In this document: one piece after another, positions 46,741 through 58,238 of the stretch
How positions within the stretch are numbered: position 1 is the stretch's first letter
Layout of the letters: the number at the start of each line of letters is the position of its first letter
Origin: Excoecaria cochinchinensis
Lineage: Eukaryota; Streptophyta; Magnoliopsida; Malpighiales; Euphorbiaceae
Length of the DNA: 64,000 nt
Direction of reading: 5' to 3'
NCBI GenBank assembly: GCA_947683425.1
Contig: CANTUQ010000037.1
Location: forward strand, 1,674,001-1,738,000
Program-made: the position numbers and the translations under genes
The notes under the pieces: generated by a model
Database searches by the model: none
Seen by the model: only the letters and a program-made list of their open reading frames with translations
Told to the model about the DNA's origin: nothing

Positions 46741-48546
46741 ATGAGTACCTCTGAAAGCTCTGTTGAAAGGATGAGGGTAGAGGAGGGGCTTGCTACACAG
46801 AGTCCCTTCGACTCCCTCGGTACTAGCCAACGACAACAGAAAGGGAGGAAGGAGCCACGAAGACTTCCCAGGGTGGGCAGCATAATCTCATTTCTAACAT
46901 CTAGTGACATGGGCCCGTTGCGGGAAAGGCTTGGCATTCCCTATGAATACAAAGTGCGTGCTGCTGGCGCTTCTCTCAGGGCCAACGCCAAATTCCAAGG
47001 AAAGAAGACAATAGTCATCTATGAAGCCGACTTTGAAGCCGGAGTAAATCTTCCACTGACAGCATTCGAGCTAGAAGTCCTGAACTATTATGACATGACG
47101 ATTGGCCAGCTGCACCCGAATGCCTGGCGCACTCTCTCCGCGCTGCAAATATGGTCCGCCGAGCATGATATAGATCTCACCCTCAGACTCTTTCGGGCTA
47201 CCCACAATGTTGGACTCCGAACCAATGAGGAAGATCATAACTATATACAGTCCTGATCTGGCTATGGGGTGTTTGTCGAAAATCTTGAGTCACTAAAGAA
47301 GTGGAAGGACCGATTCTTCGTGGTAGAAAGTGAAATAGACTTCCCCTTTCGAACTCACTGGGGTCGATTCGTGAATAGGAATGATAATTCTTTGATGCTC
47401 AGTGAGGATGAGGAGCGAACACTAGCTCAGTGGAGGGAGCTAGCCAATGAGAAGGTTGATATAAACTTGCAACTCCAGTGCGGCGTACCTCCACTAGCTC
47501 GGAGACAGCGCCCAAAAAGAAAGGGTAAATTTCACTTCTTTTCCTTGGGTGATGATATGTTCCTTATTGTTTGCTTTTTTGCAGCCATGAAGAAAAACTC
47601 AAATTCGAGCGTAGCCGAACTAATCAGGGCTAAGAAGCAGAAAACTGGAGCCGCAGGAGCCTCTGCCACTGTCTCGAGTGAAAGTACCCCAGCCACTACT
47701 GACCAGAGCAAGGCCTCTCCGGCAACCACTGCCCCGGGCTCGAGTGTTCCAACCCGGAGTCCCATGTCCATGGCACCATCGGTGTCCCCAATAATGGTGC
47801 CTGATGGCTCTCTCCCTCCATCGACCTCTGCCGAACACCACTGCCCAGGCAGAGAGAGAACACCTGGTCCTGATTCGAGGTCAGGGGCAGAGGAATTAAA
47901 GACTTTATCTGAAAATGTTCGATAATTCTAGTAGCGACAAGGGAGAGCGTGGTCTAAAGACAACCCGGATTTCAACACTTTCGCTCATCTGATCTCGTGC
48001 GTGCCTGCGGAGACCGCCCCACTACTACATCTCAGTGCCGATCAACTGAGTAATATTATGAAGAGACACGAAGTAGAGGTAAGTTTGTGCTGGTGTTCAT
48101 TAATTGTCTTGCAATTGTAACCTGAACTTAACTCCCTCCCTTATGCCTACAAGGAAGCATGCTGACAGGAGCCGCGATCGACAAAATGAACTCACTTATT
48201 ATCCTGCGCAATAAGGCAGAAAAAGAGGCAACTCGGCTCTAGCATGAGCTCAGTGTGATGAAGGCAAAGATAGAGGGCGCAGAGAAACTGGCGAGCGAGG
48301 CCGAGCGAAAAATGCTTGCACAGTCAGCGAGGTTACCGAGGCCAAGGAAAGAGCTGCAGCGGCTAAAGCTCTCATAGCACAAGAGAGAGAAAAAAGGCTA
48401 GTTGCCGAATCTAAACTGGGTGAAGTTCAGCGCGGTCAAGAAGTAATGCAAAAAGAAAAAGTCGCGTTGGACCAAAAGTGTGTGGACCTTGAATACCGGG
48501 TGGCAGATATGGCTGCCAACAAATGTATTCTTTTAGGGGTAAACTG
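46741..48546 (+). pseudogene. Antisense extra ORF of element C (gypsy-type Transposase_28-like)
   Basis: Best preserved of the three antisense ORFs here. The start at 46741 (MSTSESSVERMRVEEGL) leads into the conserved domain (46910-47480): GVNLPLTAFELEVLNYYDMT, GQLHPNAWRTL, then FRTHWGRF. One in-frame TGA at 47254-47256 interrupts it. A 60-bp intron with GT-AG borders (47525-47584) leads into a basic segment (MKKNSNSSVAELIRAKKQK), a Ser/Thr/Pro-rich linker, a stop at 47923-47925, and a decayed coiled coil to 48546 (VAESKLGEVQRGQEVMQKEK). Function unknown. It is transcribed opposite to gag-pol; upstream DNA (46420-46500) includes CCTATAAATAGC, a possible promoter. Confidence 0.8.
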
Positions 48547-48971
48547 ATTCAGTCAGTGAAGGATTGGCATCCAAATATGGACTGGTCCTGACTGGATGAA
48601 GTTTACCCCGACGATTGAAAGCCGAACTTTTGATTTTTGCTTCTGTATCTGTAATTTTGCATCTATATATAAAATAGATTTTTTTTGAACTAGATAATTG
48701 CCTTGGGATTGCATATATTAGAATGAATGATGCCTTGTGTTCGGTCAACCTCAATGGCGTAGATATGGATTTAAACAGAATTAATTCAAATGCCCGAGGC
48801 GATGCTCGCCGAACTGAGCTTTTTTATTGATAATAAGCTATGCTCGAATATCTATTTAGCTGTACCCAGCTTATAAAAATTACAGATACTCATGGCGACT
48901 ATGCCGAAATGAGCTTTTACAAGTAACAATAATAAGAAATGCTAGTGACGATTATGCCGAAATGAGCTTAT
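48547..48971. other. Spacer between the antisense ORF and pol of element C
   Basis: About 425 bases separating the two converging genes. It contains two similar blocks with GCCGAAATGAGCTT (about 48905 and 48957) and a related CGCCGAACTGAGCTT at 48810. These may be repeat units of the Tat 3' region. No gene. Confidence 0.6.
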
Positions 48972-51900
48972 TTACTGAAAATAACATTTTGGATTGGAGA
49001 TGTTCCAAGAGTGGGGGAGCAACTTTCCCAAGAGGTCCTTCAACCTATAGGCGGTCCCATGAGCTTCATGTATTATACAAGGACCTTCCCAATTCGGACT
49101 TAGCTTTCCGACCTCGGAGGCCGTTTGAGCTGCAACAACCTTCTTGAGAACAAGCTGTCCGACCCGAAAGGATCGAGCCTTGAGGTACCGATCATGGTAT
49201 GATGACATTCTTTGCTTATATATCGCTGACTGCAACTGTGCGGATTCTCTAATTTCCTTCGACTGATCCAGGTGATATAAGAGAGAGGCCTCATTTTTAT
49301 CGACATCATATGAAGAAGTTCGGATGCTCGGGATGCCGATCTCACATGGGATGACAGCTTTCGTCCCATATGTTAATGAGAAAGGAGTGTCGCCGGTGGC
49401 TGCTCTAGGAGAAGTCCGGTATGCCCAAAGTATATGATAAAGTTCGTCGACCCAAAGGCCTTTCGCTTCATTGAGCCTCTTCTTTAAACCGGCAAGGATA
49501 GTTCGGTTTGTGACCTCAGTCATTCCATTTGACTGGGGATGATACATCGAGGTAAAACACAGCTGAATGTTCAAATCCGCGCAATACTTTTTGAAGGAAA
49601 CACAATCAAACTGCTTATCATTGTCAGAAATGATTGTGTATGGAATGCCGAACCTGGTTACTATAGCCCTCTGAACAAACTTGATGACATTTGCCAGAGT
49701 AATTGTAGCCAAGTGCTCTGCTTCTACCCATTTTGTAAAGTGATCCACTGCTACTACCAGGAACTTTCTCTGTCCGGTGGCAAATGGAAAAAGGCCAAGG
49801 ATATCAATTCCCCACTGAGCGAATGGCCAAGGGCTGTGAATGGGTACTTGCGGAGCTGCCCGTTGATGTAGTATATTGCCGAACCGTTAGCACTTGTCAA
49901 ACTTCTGAACGAGTCCTTTGGCATCCTTCTCCATCGTGGGTCAATAGTACCACTGTAACAAAGCCTTGCAGGCGATTGCCTGTTCGCCTTCATGAGCACC
50001 ACAAATACATTCATGAATCTCTCGGAGTACATAATCACCTTCTTCGGCGCTCAAACATAGAGTCCAAGGATGCGACAATGATCGCTTGTATAATTTATCA
50101 TCCAAGATGGCATACATGCTGGACCACCGGACTATCTTTTGAGCCTCAACCTGATCATCTGGTAGCAATCCCGAGTCCAGGTATTGATATATTGGCAAAC
50201 GCCAACCATCTATTGGCTCGCCCAATTGTACTTTGTACGCTTCATATGCTGGAGATGCAATTACCAACCATACAACGTCCGCTGAAGATACCCTGTTTTG
50301 ACTGGAGGCCTGTTTAGCTAAGGCATCTGCCCCCTGATTCTCGGCTCTAGGAATCTTCTCTATTGACCACGTACATCCCCCCTTCTCTAATTGGAACAAC
50401 AGCAGGGAAACTAATTCCTTGTACCGGACCATAGTGCTCTCCTTAACCTCGAATTTGCCAAGCAACTGGCTTACCACCAACTGCGAGTCCGAAAAGATGA
50501 CCAGGGAATCAGGTTTTACCTCAATGGCGAGCTGTAATCCAAAACACATAGCCTCGTACTCGGCTGTATTGTTAGAGGCTGGGAACGCTATGTGAGCCAT
50601 TCCTTTAATGCTTATCCGCCCGGGTCTAATTAGTACTAACCCAATGCCCGCTCCTTTCGACGAGGAAGCTCTATCAATAAATAATTTCCAAGATCGAGTG
50701 GTCGGCTTAGGGGGCAGGGCATGCAGCTCGACCATAAAATCTGCTAGAACTTGAGCTTTCATGGCCTGGCGGGACTCATACCGAACATCTAATTCACCCA
50801 ATTGAGCCGCCCATTCTGTGAGCCTGCCGGACGCTTCTGGCCTTTGAAGTACTTTTCTGAGATTAGAGTTGGTTCGGACTACCACTATATGAGCTTGAAA
50901 ATAGGGCCGAATTTTAATCGTCGTGACGATCAATGAGAGGGCTAATTGCTCCAAGATAGGATAGTTAAGTTCAGCACCTCTCAACACCTTGCTGACGTAG
51001 TAAATGGGAAACTGCTGACTGCCTTCCTCTCTAATTAGAACCGATCCCACAGCCCCGGGAGAAACTGCGAGATACAAATACAAGATGCCACCCGGCTGTG
51101 GCCTACTCAGCAATGGGGGTGTGCCAAGAACTGTTTCAGCTCTTCAAAAGCTTGCTGGCACTCCGAGTTCCATTCAAATTTCTTCAAATTTTTGAGCACC
51201 CTGTAGAAGGAGAGACAGTGCTTAGCCGAATAGGAGATGAACCCACCAAGGGCTGTCACCTTGCCATTAAGTTTTTGCACATCCCTAATGGATTTTGGAG
51301 GTTCCATCTGTAGAATGGCTTGAATCTTTGTTGGATCTCTATGCCCCTTTTGGAAATCATGAAACCCAAGAACTTGCCGGACTGCACCCCAAAAGTGGAC
51401 TTCTCTGGGTTGAGCTTCAAACCAAACTTCCTCAGAGTCTGGAAGGTTTCCGTAAGCTCGATGGGAAGATCACAAGATGACTTTCCCTTGACGATCATGT
51501 CATCCACGTACACCTCCATGTTTCTGCCGAGCTGATTAACAAACAATTTGTTCATTAATCTCTAATATGTAGTGCCTGCATTTTTTAATCCGAACGGCAT
51601 CACCCGGTAGCAGTATGTGGCCTGGTGAGTGATGAATGTTGTCTTTTCTTTGTCATTCGGGTTCATTGGGATCTGGTGGTAATCAGACAAAGCATCTAAG
51701 AAAGCATACTCCTAGAATCCGGCCGTCGAATCAACTAGGAGGTCGATGTTCGGCAAAGGATAGCTGTCCTTAGGGCAAGCCCTATTGAGGTCTATGAAAT
51801 CTATGCATATTCTCCATTTTCTATTGGCTTTCTTCACTAAGACCATATTGGAAAGCCAATCTGGATACAAAACCTCCCGGATGAACCCGCTCTTGAGCAA

Positions 51901-52710
51901 GACATCCGTTTCTTATGTCATTGCTATCTGCTGTTCTGGTGCATGGTTCTGCTTCATCTGCTTGATGGGTTTGCTATCCGGTCTGATGTTTAATGAGTGG
52001 CACATAATATCAGCAAAAATCCCCTTAATGTCTGAAGGCTCCCAAGCGAACACATCTACATATTCTTGCAGTACTGTGACAAGTGCTCGCACTTCATCAT
52101 CTCTCTTGCTGGCCCTAATTTTCACTTTCGGGCCCGGGACTATCTCAACTTCCACTAATGAATCGACTGGCTCTGCTCTCCGCTCTTCTCCAGTGGAGAT
52201 ATCCAAGGAATTCAACGGCAAGGCTTGATTTGCTTCTTTCAGCATCGTGGCGTATGTTTCTCGAGCTGCTTTCTGGCTCCCTCGCAACACTGCCATGCCT
52301 CTAGAAGTAGGGACCTTGAGTAGCAGCTTTCGCATGGAGATGTATGCATCAACCCCCACCAATAATGGTCTCCCAAAGATGACGTTGTAGGCCAATGGGA
52401 TATCTACGACCATGAAACAGCTGCTGTAAGTCCGGGTCACCTCATCGTCTCCGAGCTCCAAAGACAATTTCGTCGATCCTTTTACTTTGATCAGCTGACC
52501 CGTTATCTCGATTAATGGTGTGGACACCGGTTCCAGGATGTTGCCCGATATTTTCAAGGCCTTAAATGCCTGCAGCGTGATGAGGTTAACCGCACTACCC
52601 GTGTCCACTAGAATACACTGGACTAGGTAATCTTGAATTATGGCCTCCACCACCAAGGAGTTCGTGTGCGGTTGTTTGAAATGATCGCCATCCGAGTCAA
52701 AAAACTTCAC
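48972..52710 (-). pseudogene. Element C pol: protease, RT, dual RNase H, integrase (broken)
   Basis: Protease at about 52620 with VDTGSAVNLITLQ. RT 51900-51260: KWRICIDFIDLNRACPKDSY, MPFGLKNAGTTY and the catalytic YVDD at about 51510. First, retroviral-type RNase H/connection at about 51110-50740 (VLADFMVEL at its end). A second RNase H of the type found only in Tat elements follows at 50690-50310, with LFIDRASSSKGAGIG, NTAEYEA, IFSDSQLVV and GADALAKQA giving the D-E-D-D residues. Integrase 49990-48972: ISDNDKQFD and GMTEVTNR carry the catalytic D and E, and GKLSPNWEGP marks the C-terminus. Stops at about 51710, 51555 and 49940-49750 and several shifts make it dead. The order is normal for Tat. 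Confidence 0.92.
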
Positions 52711-52751
52711 CTCATAACCTACCGGAGGTTGGAGTCAGGGAGAACACTTCC

Positions 52752-53939
52752 TTAGAACACTTCCTTCACCTTCCTCTTCCGAGAATCCTCAAATATGTCA
52801 TAATGCTTACCCCCCGCAATAACATGTATGACGCCAGTTGGAGCCCTTTTGCTGGTGCTTGCCCGGTTATCCTGACGGTAAGGAGAGCGGGATCTATCTC
52901 TAGTTCGGTCGCCTTTGACAAACTGGGCGAGCTTTCCCTTCCTAATTAAGAACTCAATCTCCCTCTTGAGCTGATTGCAATCGTTCATCTTATGGCCCTT
53001 GTCCCTGCGAAACGCACAATAAAGGTTTTGATCCCTACCAGAACTTTCCCTTATGGGCCTGGGCCAGTTCACCTTGTCATGTTCTTTTAGCCACTTCAAA
53101 ATCTGCGCCCTCAGGGCACTCAACGGTGACCACTTTTCCTCTTTCCGATCTGCGGGTCTTGATGAAACTACATAGGCCTGGTGCGAGCTGCCCGAACCTC
53201 AGTTTCGCGCCTCACTCTTCCCCGTGCTTTGCTCCTGCATTGATCTATATAAGTCTCAGCCTGTATCGTCATACAGAGAGCTACTTCAAAGCCGTCTTGC
53301 TTCATCTATCCTTATATATTTATGAGCCCAGGACATGAGCTCGGTAAAGTCACCCGGGGGCTTCTTGCTGAGAGAGTCGCTAAAGTCTTGGCATTGAGTG
53401 TTTTGTATTAGGGCATTGTTGGCCACCTCTAGGTTCAAGTCCTGAATGTCCATTGCTACCGCATTAAACCTCTCAACGTAGGCTCGCAAGGTCTCACCCT
53501 TGTCCTGCCGAACCAAATTAAGATCCGCATAAACCTTAGTAGGTCGGATAACAGCCACAAACTTGGCAATAAACATGTCGTTGAACTGGTCAAAACTCGC
53601 TATAGAGTGCTCGAGCAAATTCTTGAACCATATTTGAGCTGACTTTATTAGCGTCTGAGAAAAAATCTTGCACATGGCAGCATCATCCGTGGTATAGACG
53701 AGCATTGTATGGTGGAATTGATCAAGGTGGGCCCTAGGATCAGCACTACCATTATACTTAGGCAAGCTCGGCAATTGTATATTGGGGAACGGGGCAACCA
53801 AAATCTCTCTAGCCAGCGGTGATCGAAAATTGCTTTGGTACTGTAGAGTGTTTCTATTCTGATACTTCTGCATCTGTTCCTCAAAGAGTTTCTCAAACTG
53901 TTATGCCGTGAGTATTATGGTGGACCCTGGAGCCATAGG
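52752..53939 (-). pseudogene. Element C gag, main part
   Basis: Capsid/nucleocapsid protein. Capsid block at 53870-53290 with PLAREILVAPFPNIQLPSL, KYNGSADPRAHLDQF, FSQTLIKSAQIWF and LRAYVERFNA, the retrotransposon gag family pattern. A linker with stops (53285-53125) follows, then a nucleocapsid part (53120-52752) with a CxFHxxxGHxxxxC-like knuckle (CAFRRDKGHKMNDC, lacking the usual His after F) and a basic RTRDRSRSPYR tail. The N-terminal codons lie at 56652-56960 beyond the solo LTR inserted at 53945-56646. Confidence 0.85.
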
Positions 53940-53944
53940 GGGTG

Positions 53945-55060
53945 TGTGACGCGCGCGAACCCCGCTCGGCATCCGGGTCGCTCTCGGGTGTCCACCTTTA
54001 GGACCTGAGATCGGATGGAGGTTCATTAAAACTCGTGAAAACTGATCGCTTCACAATGGACGAGGATTCACCCCCCATTCCATTGTTGGCAATCAACTTA
54101 TGAGGGTGTCTGTTGGGTATCATAAGGTAGGTATCACGGAGTCGCCACCCAATAAAACATTGAAAAATAAATTCTAACCTTATGAGGCTAAAACCAGAGA
54201 GAGTTCGGGACCTCACTCTTATTCATACCTTTGGTTAACGTTATGTGAATGAATTTTTAAAGTCAATTATTTTATTTCTCATCTCATACGATTCATGCAA
54301 TAAATTTAAAACGCATTACAAGCACACAAAAAGACAATAAATAAAGCGATAAATATAATTGCAATTATCAAAAAATAAACATGAAATTCATAATAGTGAC
54401 AGAATAAAAATACATACATAAATCGAGGCATTCATTTAGACGAGAACATTGGTTCCCAACTACTTGTTTTACGAAAACGTACAAAATTCTCAAACCGACT
54501 TTATGAAAAAGGACGAAGTGATCTTATTTTAACGAAAACGCGAACCTTTCATTTTTGGGACGAAAAGTAGGACATTGGTCCAATTTTATTAACAAATTTT
54601 CAATTTAGTAGAAAACATTTTAAGTCGTGGTTCTTTTTAAGCGCGGTCGAAAGTCCTTTATTATTAAGTTCTCAAACAAATGAAAGAAAATAAAATAATA
54701 AAAACATATTTCCGAATAATAAACCCTAAACTATTCGCCTCGACCGTGCCTCGCCTAACTTCATGGATGAGCCACATACCCCTCGCGGTTGCGGTCATGA
54801 CAGAAAACAATATTGGTCAATAATGGATTAAATTAAACTAAGTGATAAATAAATAAATAATTGAATAAAATAAATTGAGAATTAATCTGATATAGTGGAA
54901 GTAAAGTAAACAGATAGAATTAATGAATATAAAACTCAAATAACACAATTATAATGATCAATGACAATAAAAAATAATGATTATGGTAGTAATAATGATA
55001 ACAAATAATAACGGTGAAAATATAATATTAACATACGATAATAATAATAATAATAATAAC

Positions 55061-55095
<35 letters not shown>

Positions 55096-55511
55096 TAAAG
55101 CAAATAGCAATATTAATGACAATAGTTAACAATTATAGCAATAATACAATATAATAATGATAACATGAACAACAATAATAATAATAATGACAATATCAAT
55201 AAAAATATAACACAACAATAATAGTCACAATAATAATCATAACAATAGCGTCAACACAACAATAATAATAATAATAATATAGTAAAACAAACATAGACTA
55301 AATAATACTAACAATAATGATAACATAATACTAAATAATACTAACAATAATAATAACATAAAATAATAATAATAATACTAACAATGATAATAAATGCTAA
55401 TAATAATAATAATAATAATAATAAATACTAAAACAAATAATAATAATAATAATAATAATAAAAATTATAATAAATAAAATGATAATAATAATAATAAATA
55501 ATATTAATAAC

Positions 55512-55549
<38 letters not shown>

Positions 55550-56646
55550 AATAATAATAATAATAATAATGTAAAATAGTATTAAGTAATAATAATAATA
55601 ATAATAAAAATAAAAAAAAGAAATATAACCACTTACTGGTTTTTCTTTGTCGGAGCCGCCGGAGGACGCCGGTGGTCGACACCTCCACTGCCGGAGACAG
55701 ATCGTCGCGCTTGGAGCTCATCGCCGTCGGTCACGCATCGAAGGACGCCGGGGTTGGTCGAAAAATGCCTTGGAACACGGCGGAGCAACCACCTCCGATC
55801 TCCCTGCTGTCGGCGAGTAGGGGAGACCGGTTGCCGCCAGGATGATTGTCTCGCCGCCGGAGTCCATCGCCGCCGCGCGTGGCGCAGTCCGAGGCCGGAG
55901 GTGGCGCCGGCCACCTCTTTCTTCTTCTCCCCTTTTTTCCTTTTCTTCCCTTCGTTCCTACGTTTTCCTGTTTGGTCCCCTCTGTTCTCTCTTCATTTGT
56001 TTCCCTTTCCTTTCTATTTTGCTTTCCCTTTCTTTCTTTGTTTCTTCTTTCCTTCTATTTACTTTTCATTACCTTTGTTTCTTGCTCTCTGTCCCTCTTA
56101 TTCATATTCTTGCTCTCTCTTTCTTCTTATTTTCCTTTTCTCGTTTGCTTTTTTCTTTGTTTTCTTCTTTCTTGGCTCGGCTCTCTATCCCTCATCTCTC
56201 TTCTTCTTTTTATTTTCTTGCTCTCTTCATTTTTGTTTCTTTCTTTCCTCATCTGCCGGCCGAACCCCCCACCATTTTGCTCCTCTTTTTCTTTTTATAC
56301 CCCCTAATTAGGGTAGGTTTTGGCCCTAATGGCACTCATTGATTTTCTCCATAATTTTGACCCTTTTAATTTTATTTTAACCTACTTAATTTATCATATA
56401 TTTTACTTAATTAAACACTCTATAATTCTTCTTCTTTTTCAACTTTAATTATCCTACGTTAATTTAACCTAATCTTAATTTTTTTAATTTCATATATATA
56501 TATTTTTTATATTATTATTTTTTTATTTTTAAGTTTTTATATATTTTATAATTTTTTTTTCGGAGAAATCATCAAGTTTACCTGGAGAGCCATAATCACC
56601 ATTTTTTGGACAGATATTACCCTTGAATCAGGACCCGGTGTCTACA
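53945..56646 (-). mobile_element. Ogre-like solo LTR inserted in gag of element C
   Basis: 2.7 kb between GGGTG copies (53940-53944 and 56647-56651). Read on the - strand it starts TGTAGACACC and ends GGTTCGCGCGCGTCACA, the same ends as the LTR of element D (TGTAGACACC...GGTTCGGCGCACATCACA). It contains long AAT/AAC microsatellites (55030-55610), a GC-rich block (55630-55920) and a CT-rich block (55920-56260). No retroviral genes and no partner, so it is a solo LTR. The open frames in the GC- and CT-rich parts have no family match I recognise. Long LTRs of this kind are usual in Ogre-type Tat elements. Confidence 0.85.
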
Positions 56647-56651
56647 GGGTG

Positions 56652-56960
56652 AAAAAGCTGGTGGAGTAGATGTGGAGGCTTGAGGAACTGGAGGGAAGGA
56701 TTGTGTGGGAGGTTGAATGGGAGGTGCCTGAGCTGCCATTGCAGTTAATGCTGCTAGGAAAGCTGGGCTGTCTGCGAAGTTAAGTTGGGAATAACTGGCT
56801 GAGGAGCAGGCTGTTGAGGGTTATCTGTTGGCCAAATAATTGGACGGGTGATTGTTAGAGGTTGAGTTTGGAAGGACAAAGCTTGTGTTTGGGTAGCGGG
56901 AACTGCAGCAGTGTTTAAATCAGGGAAAAGATCAATTAAAAATCTGTTCAGTCCATGCTC
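56652..56960 (-). pseudogene. Element C gag, N-terminal piece
   Basis: Low-complexity Gln/Pro/Thr-rich coding stretch (QTQALSFQTQPLTITRP, DNPQQPAPQPV) directly after the 5' LTR and primer-site region. It is separated from the capsid part by the solo LTR. N-terminal gag parts of Tat elements are often poorly conserved, so identity rests on position more than similarity. A frameshift occurs between 56754 and 56650. Confidence 0.55.
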
Positions 56961-56971
56961 ACCGCACCAAA
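56951..56971 (-). other. Possible primer-binding site of element C
   Basis: TTTGGTGCGGTGAGCATGG on the - strand directly after the 5' LTR. It starts like a primer site (TGG...) but I cannot name the tRNA with confidence. Confidence 0.35.
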
Positions 56972-57444
56972 TAATGACAGTTCCAAAATGACGGCGCTGG
57001 AAGCTTGAATCGGTCACCTGAAATTAAAGAATTTCAGCGGATTTCCGTTCTAGTATACTCCAACGATCAAGTCAATGATTTTGATAAAGTAAACAAATTG
57101 CAGAGATGTTTTCTTCCAGAGATCAAACGTACCTTACTTTCTCCTTTTTATAGCCCTTTATCTCCTTCATAACAACTGCTCTCTTAATGAGCCTTTATTG
57201 AGTAACGGTTGCCTTCATGATGAGCCTTTATTAAGTAACGGCTGCTTTCGTGATGGGTCTTTAATGAGTAACGGCTACTTAATAACGGAAGCCAAGCTAC
57301 CCCAATTATCCGGACTGTAGAGAAATCGAGCTTATCTTGGTGAGAGAATTCTGGACATTTTGGCAACGAACTCAGAAGCATGGTTAACCCGAACTTCGAT
57401 AGACGGGCGATAACCGAACTAGCTAGATGATAGCTCAGTTATCA
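56972..57444 (-). repeat. 5' LTR of element C
   Basis: 473 bp; TAATGACAG...GTTATCA on the + strand, where TAATGACAG is a decayed TGATGACAG. Followed by the duplication GCCAA at 57445-57449. It has three units of the 33-base repeat (57185-57275). TATAAAAA on the - strand at 57145-57152 is a candidate promoter, kept in the other LTR at about 45937-45944. Confidence 0.92.
57145..57152 (-). promoter_or_regulatory. Candidate TATA box in LTR C
   Basis: TATAAAAA on the coding strand of element C, present in both LTRs, followed by AGGAGAAAGTAAGG. Prediction only. Confidence 0.45.
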
Positions 57445-57449
57445 GCCAA

Positions 57450-58238
57450 GAATAGGTGAACAAGGAAATCATGAAAATCATGCAAGACATGCAGGTTACG
57501 TAAATGAGGACGTGAGTGGCTAGGACAGTAGCGCACGAGAGGAGCAGCGTGCGCGCACGGAGAGGAAGGCAGTTCTGTTCATGGGTTGGATTGCGTCAAA
57601 AATGAAATAAACCCAACCCAACCCGATATGGATGACATGTATGGTTTATTGGTTAAAAATCAATCCAATCCATTATTATTTACAACGGTTTGGAGCGATT
57701 TAAGGCGGTTTGAAACGATTTATATACGGTTTGAATTAAATTAAATTGAATTATTTAATTTTTTTTTCTTTAGAAAATCTAACTTTTTAAATTTATTACA
57801 AAATAAAATAATAAATCATATAATAATTATATTAAATTATAAATTGCATTTTATTTAAAAAAATCTAAATTGTATTTTTTAATAAAATTTGTCATATTAC
57901 ATAGTTTTGTACATCAAAATGAATTTTAGTTAGCTGGGAATCAAATTAATAGTATCAGTACAAAATTATTGTAAATTACTTCAGCTCCTAAACAATCCAG
58001 TTACCTCCCTCAACTTTTTGACCATCGCTCTCGAATTGAAAGTGCACGCAGATTTGGAAAATCTATACCTCCCTCAACTTTCTGACCATCACTTCAGCTC
58101 CTAAACAATCCAGCTACCTCCCTCAACTTTCTGACCATCACTCTCGAATTGAAAGTGCACGCAAATTTAGAAAATCTGTAAGACAAAATGAATTAGAAAA
58201 CTTGATTCCACTTAAAATTATCACAAAAAAATATAACT
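57450..58238. other. Host flank and 3' region of the hAT element
   Basis: 57450-57590 is moderately GC-rich host flank (GTGCGCGCACGG). From about 57590 an AT-rich stretch with AACCCAACCCAACCC begins, probably the end region of the hAT element whose transposase lies at 58239-60154. Its exact terminus is not visible because the other end is outside the window. Confidence 0.45.
57981..58185. repeat. Direct repeat of 113 bp
   Basis: TCAGCTCCTAAACAATCCAG occurs at 57981 and 58094, each followed by TACCTCCCTCAACTTT, CTGACCATC and CTCGAATTGAAAGTGCACGC. A partial third copy of CTACCTCCCTCAACTTTCTG lies between them near 58067. Just downstream of the hAT transposase stop. Confidence 0.85.

Larger units (their letters stand above)
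45763..57444 (-). mobile_element. Tat-lineage LTR retrotransposon C, structurally complete
   Basis: 11.7 kb on the - strand, LTRs at 56972-57444 (5') and 45763-46205 (3'), flanked by GCCAA. gag-pol runs from about 56960 to 48972, with protease, RT, two RNase H domains and integrase. An antisense ORF (46741-48546, + strand) lies between pol and the 3' LTR. The dual RNase H and the antisense ORF place it in the Tat lineage. A solo LTR (53945-56646) splits gag. Stops and frameshifts in gag and pol mean it cannot move by itself. Confidence 0.93.

Noticed and set aside
55428..55721. Open frame ending in Tyr and Cys runs
   Set aside because: Produced by TAA and AAC microsatellites inside the solo LTR.
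55754..56342. Three overlapping Phe/Leu/Ser-rich open frames
   Set aside because: All three frames of a CT-rich tract are open; composition artefact within the solo LTR.
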